A stretch of 64,000 nucleotides of DNA from Carallia brachiata (taxonomy: Eukaryota; Streptophyta; Magnoliopsida; Malpighiales; Rhizophoraceae), in the NCBI GenBank assembly GCA_021464245.1, contig JADCRB010000060.1:425797-489796 (forward strand). The letters run 5' to 3'. The notes beneath the pieces are model-generated. The model saw nothing but the letters and a program-made list of their open reading frames with translations, did no database searches and was not told the DNA's origin. The translations under genes and the position numbers were made by a program. How positions within the stretch are numbered: the stretch's first letter is position 1; each line of letters starts with the position of its first letter. Shown here piece after piece: positions 57,191-64,000 of the stretch.

Positions 57191-59173
57191 TCATGTCTCA
57201 TCCTTCTTTTTCACCAAGAGCACTGGAGATGCAAACGGACTGGTGCTAGTCCTAATAATCGATGACTCTATCATTTCAGCCACTAACTTTTCAATTTCTG
57301 CCTTTTGGGAATGAGGATACCGATATGGTCGCAAATTCACCGGTGGCGCGTCAACTACTGAGGGAATGGCATGATCATGGGAGCGGGTTGGAGGCATACC
57401 CGAGGGCGTTGCAAAGACATCACTGAACTGATCAAGAATCAGTTGAATCTCTAATGGCACTTGCGATAATGCTTCAGAGGATAAGGCGGCACAAACATGA
57501 ATCTGATCAATTGCCTTCTTCTTGTGCAACAAGTGTTGCATTTGAACTCCCGTGATCATGCGTAGAGTTGTACCACTTTGCTGAGGAGTGCCCATAACCT
57601 CCACTGTACTGCCCTCTTTAACAAAAGATATCTTGAAAATTTTAAAATCAAACAACACGGGCGTATACAAACTCATCCAATCGGTTCCCAAAATCAAATC
57701 CAAAGATCCCAAGGTCATAACCCGAAAATCAGCCCTATAAGTTTGTCCTTGCATACGCCATTCAAATCCTTCCACTTGTTCTCTACTGACTACCCGCCAA
57801 CCATCCCCGACCGTTATCAGCATTGGAATTGCAGGACTCAATGTACACCCCAATTCCGAAACTAAAAGCTCATTCAAGAAACTATTGGTACTGCCCGAAT
57901 CAATAAGAATCGTGACTGGCCTTAATCCCACCTGACCTTTCACATGAATATTATTAGGGCTCCTAGCTCCTGTTATGGAATGAATAGAGATGACACCTTG
58001 AATTTCACAAGATTCTTCCCATTCATCTTGAATTTCAGCCTCCCTTGTAGCGTCCCAATCAGCAGTACCCTCCAAAACACGTAATTGAGGCTTTTTAGAA
58101 CACTGATGGCCTGGAAAGTACTTCACTCTACAATACCAACACTGACCCGGTTTTCTATTACCATCAAAATGTGCTTTTGGTTCTTGTCCACGTCCTGCCG
58201 TAAACTTAATAGTTGAATTTTCACTAGCTTTGCCCCCCGAAAATGGTCTAATTGCGCCACCACTCAGGATGCCTCTCCTATCATTATGTGATCCTGGACT
58301 CCAACTACTTCCATTCTGCCTCAACCCTTGATAACCGACAACACTCAAACTACTGGTTCCCGAATTACTCTTACTCCATTTGCTCAAATTCAGCACCAAT
58401 TCTTCCTGCTTCTTGGATAAATGATACAGATGGCTTAAAGATTTCGCTTCCCACATTTGCATAGCGGGTTTAATAGAATCATGTAGCCCACTTATGTAAC
58501 TAGACATGAAATACTCCTCAGTTAGGTGCGGATTTGCGCTTTTCATCAACGCTTTGAGCTCCATAAATCGGTCTTGATAATCACTCAGGGACCCCGTTTG
58601 TGTCAGTTTATTGAATTCTTGCACTGCATCTGAAAGCTTGCTACCACCGAACCATACACACAAGTCATCCACAAACTTTTCCCACGTAACAGCTGGTTGA
58701 TCCACCAACCATCCCTCAAACCACAGCTCTGCTTTCTCACCCAAATACATCGCCGCAACCTCCACCCTAGACTCATATGCTATACTACAGAGGCGAAAAT
58801 AACGGTTGCATTTCATAACCCATTCTCGGGGGTTTTGCCCATCAAAAGAAGGCAACGAAACCCTCGGTCCCCACGAACTACCAGTTTTATCCTCCAAGAT
58901 TTTGTCAGAACCACTCGAGTTATCCTTCGCTCTAAATTCTGTTGGAAGAGGAAGAATACCTGCTTGCTCCTGATGAGTATTTGTCACCGTCGGTACAGAG
59001 GCGGGTGGAGGATTTCCGTCGGTGGCTGCTTTGGTGCGCTCGAGTAACTCCGCCATCTGTTGGGCTAAAAGATCCACCGTTTGAGACAAACGCATGTTGT
59101 GGTCCTTTATGCCTCCCAGCTGCGCTTCCAGTCGCCGAACTGCACTCATAGCATCTTCCGCATCGCCAGTCAT
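57191..59173 (-). pseudogene. Gypsy gag-protease and start of reverse transcriptase
   Basis: The first ATG after the primer site is at 59,173. Gag has an N-terminal coiled region and the retrotransposon gag core (NPREWVMKCNRYF, then YLGEKAELWFEGW and FNKLTQTGSLSDYQDRF). A zinc knuckle follows (CWYCRVKYFPGHQC), then an aspartic protease (LIDSGSTNSF, near 57,880-57,905; LGTDWM). The beginning of the reverse transcriptase is read (IIRTSTSPFASPVLLVKKKD). The frame stops at TGA 57,191-57,193, where a Trp codon is expected before RFCVDYR, so a single G-to-A change explains it. Confidence 0.92.
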
Positions 59174-59236
59174 CTCTGAAGGTGCGACTGCCGTCGTCTG
59201 TGCCTTCTTCGCCAGATTGGAAGCGTAGAGATCAAC

Positions 59237-59248
59237 GCTCTGATACCA
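59237..59248 (-). other. tRNA-iMet primer-binding site
   Basis: TGGTATCAGAGC on the - strand, three bases inside the 5' LTR edge. It is complementary to the 3' end of plant initiator tRNA-Met. Confidence 0.9.
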
Positions 59249-59251
59249 CAC

Positions 59252-59640
59252 TGTCAGGAACCAGGGATGAATATAGAAGAACTAGAATCACAAACCCTAA
59301 ATCAAGATCAAGATCAAGATTTGGGGCGGAATTTGTAGATAAAATAGAACAGAAAAAACAGAGAAGAGTAGAGAGAGAGAGAGAGATAGAAAATTAGAGA
59401 TGAAGATTTCTTTTAATTCCGTTATGAGAACCCCCTTTACTGTTTACAATGCTTTTAATTCCTAACTAACTCACTAACCGATCTTCTTGGTTAGAGATTA
59501 GCAAAACGGTGCGTTCAACTAATTCACTAACGGCACAATACTCCCTACTAACCCCGTTATACCCTTCAGTAAAACGTATAGCAAATCAAACAAAAGAAGA
59601 AATAAAAGAAAAAAAAATTCCATTCTCCGGTGTCGCAACA
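59252..59640 (-). repeat. 5' LTR of the gypsy element
   Basis: 389 bp, promoter-bearing LTR in this orientation. Partner of 54,198-54,578. Confidence 0.95.
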
Positions 59641-59645
59641 CCCTC
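59641..59645. repeat. Target-site duplication of the gypsy element, right (CCCTC)
   Basis: Matches 54,193-54,197. Confidence 0.9.
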
Positions 59646-60012
59646 ACCCACCAGAAAGGACGATGGCAAGGCAAGGGAGACTACCCCCCTTCAAGCCCGA
59701 AGTCAGAGAACAGACCAGCACGCCTGAAACAGGCCCCAACAAAACCTCCAAATCCGCCCAGAACCAAAGCCCACAAGGAGTACCAAGCCTACAAAGAGGC
59801 ACAAACGCTACAGAGGGCGATAGATCCGACCAACGAACCTCCCAACGCACGATAATACTACCCGGCGCACGTTAGAGACAAACTGACAGAACTAATAAAG
59901 TGGTATTTTGGTATAATTTAACATAAAGTAAACATAGTCTCTAGCAAAGTCAAATTATATCTGTTGGACTTTGGAATCATTGGCAGTCGGCATAATCTCT
60001 AGCAAAGCCAAA

Positions 60013-61108
60013 TTATAACGGGTTTTCTCTTTCGCGCCGGCACCTGTATAGATCCTCGATTGAAATCAAGCTTTCTTTGTAATTATCCCTTCCCAAGCAA
60101 CTATAGGTTCCTTGAAGTCCAAGATTCCTGATTTCTCGAGTAGCGAGGTTGCATAGCAGTAATTCATAAGTCTTAAAGCGTAGAAGAACCCACTCATTGT
60201 TTAAAAACCTACTGGATTCATCGCCCTTATAAGGGGTCTGACAGATAAATGGTTAGCCCAAGACCCATCCCTCAACAACCATATATACAGACACGGTTCT
60301 TCAAAATATTCAATGTTGAATAAAGCGATTCTTTCTTGGTACACTGAAATATTCTCATTAAAATCCGCCGGTTGGCCTATGGGTTGGGGGGATAACTCAT
60401 TTGGTGGTGGAATCACTTGGAGGGCATCGGTATGCATGTCGAAGGAAATAACTTGGTTATGGCTTCCAAGAAAGTTAAAATAAGTCCATTCAAATATGTG
60501 CGTTATCTACTTTCATTAAACACTATATATATTGAAAGTGTCTAAATTAGTTCTCAAATATTTCCAATATTGTGTGCCTAATGTGTGAACCCTGCCCAAC
60601 ATATAACCAAATTCCTCTCGCCATTGAAGGATAACCACCTTTTAATCGTTTGTAATTGGATCCAATCCGAATCCACAGGATTCTTGCCAGCACCACGCAC
60701 CTGATGGAAGACCTGGATGTGGCAGATCTCTATATTCTTTGGTTGCAGGGTTTTACAGAGCATACACATTATTCATATTGGATATCAAAAAGATGCCATT
60801 ACAGGGACTATGAAGGATCCCCATTTGACGGGTACATCTAAGGGAAGATTTGTAGAATCGGCAAGCGTCTTGTCTGGGAAAAACACATTGCGGTAAAAGG
60901 ACTCTTCCAAATAGGATGTACGATTTACATAATACTGAGCCCGGAGAGGGCCGCCCCTGCTTGCATTATTCTTAAGATGCTTGAACCTGAAACCGCGGGA
61001 TTCAATAATTGCACACCATTATTCGGAAACGCACCTGAAACGCAGCAGACTTTTAACGGGCAATCTCGAAAGAAACTCGATCACCAAATCTTCAGGCAAC
61101 AAAGCCAT
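60013..61108 (-). pseudogene. F-box protein with FBA-type C-terminal domain, decayed
   Basis: F-box proteins are substrate receptors of SCF ubiquitin ligases. ATG at 61,108 is followed at once by an F-box (LPEDLVIEFLSRLPVKSLLR). The frame is then lost around 61,040 and several more times. Recognisable pieces continue in order down the - strand: YYVNRTSYLEESFYRNVFF, VPVKWGSFIVPV, NPATKEYRDLPHP, CGFGLDPITND, LKVVILQWR, VISFDMHTDALQVIPPP and LYIWLLRDGSW. A last stretch WVLLRFKTYELLLCNLATRE ends at TAA 60,013-60,015. NPATKEYRDLP and GFGLDPITNDLKVV are hallmarks of the F-box-associated domain. At about 365 codons the length is normal for the family. At least five stops or frameshifts make it a pseudogene. 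Confidence 0.85.
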
Positions 61109-64000
61109 TAATTCCTGCAGAGCTCTTAACGGAGGGAATAAAAATCCAAACCCAAAATAATCTCGCCAAGTAAAGCGCACCGATAGAAGACTTTACGGAT
61201 TTGTGCGATGATGTGGATACATAGGTCTTTGAGTCAGAGCTTATATGCGTGCATGCATCTTCTCTTCTGTACTCTTTAACAAGTAGGTTTCCTACTTCTC
61301 CTCGAATGCCGATTCTGTGATAAACCAAGTTCCAAAATTAATTTGTTAATTTTTTTTTTTAAAATTGTTAATATTTTCTTTGTCCATGCCGGATTTTAAT
61401 TTTCTTATTGAAGAGCTTTATATTTTAATTTTCCTTTTTAAGAAACTTATATCCAATTACATGAATTTACTTCTTACGAAAAATGTGAATTCAAAACAGC
61501 TGACAACATTAAATGTGAATTTTCGCTGTACATTATAAGTGTGGCGCTTTCGAGAGGTAGTGCTATCACTTAGTTTTATCCTTTTCATCCATTTTCTTTT
61601 ATTGCAATTTGCTTAGCTTTTCCATCTTGTCATAAAAAAAATAAAAATGTGAATTTTCTTTTTTTTTTATGATAAAAAGAAAAGAATCGAATGGCTAAAT
61701 CTGACCTAAAATACAAAAAAAAAAAAAAAAAAGAATGTAATGGCTAAAAATATTTTGAATGTCGGTCGTAGTAGGAAATTGTTATTTTTTTCGTTGCATC
61801 CTTGACCATGCCGTATGACCCGCCGTTAATTAATTGCAAATGTATGGCCTTTGACTCTAATTCGACTTTGTCTTTGTTAGGCTGTACGGTGTGCTTGCTC
61901 GCAGCTTCGTAGGGATCGATACAGACAGCGGTAGAAGAGTTTGTTCGGCATGGTTAGGCCAATTTTTGACCGTTGGGTACCCAAATAATCGTCCAAGGAA
62001 AATGCTTGGTATGATTTTTTAGGTGAAATTAGATTAACCCACTTTATTAGTGTCTCAACAGTGAGTTATAACCCACTTTATTAGCAAGACAAGAATTCCC
62101 GAATTCGCTCTTCAAAAAATTTCTCCCTCCCAATCCCCCCCCTTTTTTTTTTTTTTAAGTAAAGTTAACAATACCGTTGAATAAAAATATCACCATTTTC
62201 ATCAAATTGGTTCAACAAACATTTTTTGAGCATACAACTGTAGACATGTATTCGATCTAAATTATTAAATTATAAAAATATATTAAATTTAATAAAAATA
62301 ATTAAAAAAATAAATTAATTATGTGCCTCTCACATATTTTATTAAGTACGGTCAGTCTTGCTCTGATTTGAACGGGGGTTGCCGACATACAGACAGTGCA
62401 ATGTGTCTGCCTTATCATGAAAGGCTAAGCGGACAAAAATTTGAATGTTTCGTCGTCAGCACGTTATGCAATCCGTGGAGTGCGGCTTTTCAACGTGCGA
62501 GATTTGGTTATGGGAAGGTAAGTGATATCATACATCCTCTTCCCATTAATTTTTTAACTACAGCAGTAAAAACAATTAATGTTATTTAAGAGATACTTAA
62601 TATAGTTAATAATTTAGACTCTAATTTTTAAAATTCTTGTTCTAAACTTACAAAGAGAATATAAAATTTATATAAATACAGAAAATTATCTTATTAAGCT
62701 GTTTACATCTTTATAAATAAAACAATAGATTAAGAAGATAAAAACAAATTAAATAGAGTATAATGATAATCTAATATTTTCTTCGTTCAGCACGTAGCAC
62801 GGAGAAATGTGACACTCTTCGCAAAAATCCCCAAAGGATAAATGTCAAGTCCAACGTGATGTTGCGACGAGAAAAACTGAAGCTGCATGACAAATTTTTT
62901 ATTTATTAGGAAATAATTTTATTTATTAGAGATTATCATTTAATTGTGAGTCCATTACATAATGTAAATAGCTTATAAATTTTACATTTGATAAAAAAAC
63001 AAATTTACACTTTTTTTTCTTTAAATTAATAATGAAAATCCAACATGTCCCATCCAATTTTCTCGCAAGCAGACAATTCTGAGAGAGCGAACCAGCCTAA
63101 AGGAGCTGACTTTTTGCAGCTCTTTGGCCAACCCACGCAAGATCAGTGTCGGCCAAAAAAAATGAAAATTTTTAATCGATTAACATTTCGTTCTGTCGGT
63201 TCAATGGTGGCCTCAGGAGCTTGAACCATAAAATGGGTCAGTGAAAGTAAAATTCGTTCCTTTTGTTTATATATATATATATATATATATAACAAGTTCA
63301 ATTTAACTACAGTATTAACGAGTTCAGTACTCATAATGTAATAATTTATTTTGAATTTGGAAAGTAGATTTATATCACTTCAAAACTATAAAAACTCGAA
63401 TCTAGATCGTGAAAAGAAAAAGTCATCAGATCACCAACATATTACAATATCAGATAGTAGCCAAATCAAGTAGAAAATAATAGTTTATCAAAAGAAAACA
63501 AAGCTTAAAGTAATGATGCATTGACTATAAAGGGGCTATTCCCTATCTTACATAACATTTCAATGCTAACTTGGAATAAAAAGCCGACAGCACAAAATTG
63601 CCGATCTTTGAAAAGCGTAGCATCACCGAGAAATGAAGAAAATGGAAACTGAATTCAGGGAGCTTTTGGGTCCCCCTTGGAAACTTTTTGCATTCTGTCA
63701 GTAATGTGCATGTGTATGGCATTTGTTAGTGGTAGTGATGATATACTTAATTGATTTTCAACGACTAATCGGCCTTTCATTGATGACTACTAGAGTTCGT
63801 CGTCTCATATATTAAAAGAGTAATAGTACATATTTTAAATGAGAAGGAACGAGTAATAATATAATCATATTCAATAAAATTTGATAATTTATCAATTTTT
63901 TTCTTATAAATTTAAATATGTAATAGTTTATATTATTTTAGTGTTATATTAAAACTACCTAAACGAAGTACTAAACTTTTCATAGCAAAAATAATTCCCC
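61109..64000. other. AT-rich region right of the F-box pseudogene
   Basis: No gene recognised. It holds poly(A/T) tracts (about 61,348-61,360, 61,712-61,732 and 62,140-62,156) and a (TA)n run at 63,269-63,291. An open stretch at 62,323-62,589 ends in a donor-like GGAAG|GTAAGTGAT, but its protein matches nothing I know. Confidence 0.5.

Larger units (their letters stand above)
54198..59640 (-). mobile_element. Ty3/gypsy (chromovirus-type) LTR retrotransposon
   Basis: Full-length 5,443-bp element, sense on the - strand. LTRs are 59,252-59,640 (5' LTR, 389 bp) and 54,198-54,578 (3' LTR, 381 bp), differing by about seven substitutions and an 8-bp indel (near 59,467). Ends are TGT..ACA and the target duplication is CCCTC. 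A tRNA-iMet primer site TGGTATCAGAGC lies at 59,237-59,248. Gag, protease, reverse transcriptase, RNase H, integrase and a C-terminal chromodomain-like region follow in gypsy order. Two lesions (stop at 57,191-57,193, frameshift near 56,757) make this copy non-autonomous. LTR divergence of about 2% is larger than for the homeobox-carrying element, so it is the older insertion. Confidence 0.95.
53698..59892 (-). mobile_element. Short non-LTR-type retroelement split by the gypsy insertion
   Basis: With 54,198-59,640 removed, about 740 bp of GC-richer sequence remain (53,698-54,197 and 59,641-59,892). On the - strand it ends in a T/A-rich tail, and TAATAAAGTGGTAT-like sequences stand at both outer edges (53,679-53,697 with 5 extra bases, and 59,893-59,906). 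I take it for a LINE or SINE-like retroposon. The class is uncertain and no intact protein is seen. Confidence 0.4.

Noticed and set aside
52465..59251. A host gene hidden in the gypsy region (for example one starting at the GTG upstream of 59,248)
   Set aside because: The apparent N-terminus MWYQS is just the translated primer-binding site. All domains downstream are gag-pol.

Overview
This is nuclear DNA from a flowering plant, most likely a woody eudicot. It is AT-rich, with spliced genes, TATA boxes, long poly(A/T) and dinucleotide tracts, and plant-type families: a DUF677/UPF0496 protein, an RMA-type RING ligase, a plant mitochondrial calcium uniporter, an ELO-like gene, an F-box gene and a WUSCHEL-clade homeobox. 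Nothing bacterial (operon, CRISPR, IS element) is present. The species cannot be named from the sequence.

Layout. About 15 kb of ancestral sequence is present twice in direct orientation: copy A (1 to about 22,850, swollen by insertions) and copy B (about 29,564 to 44,540). Each copy holds one two-exon mitochondrial calcium uniporter (MCU) gene on the + strand (10,362-12,776 and 37,245-39,435). Each copy carries its own frame lesion, so neither reads through as it stands. Between the copies is an intact single-exon-CDS gene of the UPF0496/AT14A-like family (26,773-27,909). Right of copy B are a decayed ELO-like (very-long-chain fatty acid elongase) pseudogene on the - strand (45,382-46,292), an intact tail-anchored RING E3 ligase of the RMA/RNF5 type (51,494-52,177), a Ty3/gypsy chromovirus-type retrotransposon on the - strand (54,198-59,640) and an F-box/FBA pseudogene on the - strand (60,013-61,108).

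Mobile DNA accounts for most of the difference between copies A and B, and copy B preserves several empty sites. The standout is a young 5,072-bp LTR retrotransposon at 15,639-20,710, with LTRs about 0.8% apart by eye count, a CGCAG target duplication and an empty site in copy B. I see no gag-pol in it. On its sense strand it carries a WUSCHEL-clade homeobox gene: a WOX homeodomain, an LPLFP WUS-box and a C-terminal LxLxL EAR-type motif. It looks like a captured stem-cell regulator, broken in this copy by a single-base deletion in an A-run inside the homeodomain. Other insertions are a 3.4-kb PIF/Harbinger-like element with TAA duplications, a 145-bp tRNA-derived SINE built almost wholly of hairpins, a 19-bp poly(A)-ending insert with a 16-bp duplication, two members of a 500-bp Mutator-type MITE family with 10-bp duplications, a Tourist-like element filled with CT minisatellite, and LINE remnants, one of which appears to be split by the gypsy element.

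Confidence is high for the LTR boundaries, target duplications, MCU, RING, UPF0496, gypsy and WOX calls. It is lower for AT-rich repeat boundaries. Small indels in homopolymers could be assembly errors, and this affects the pseudogene verdict on both MCU copies and on the WOX gene.
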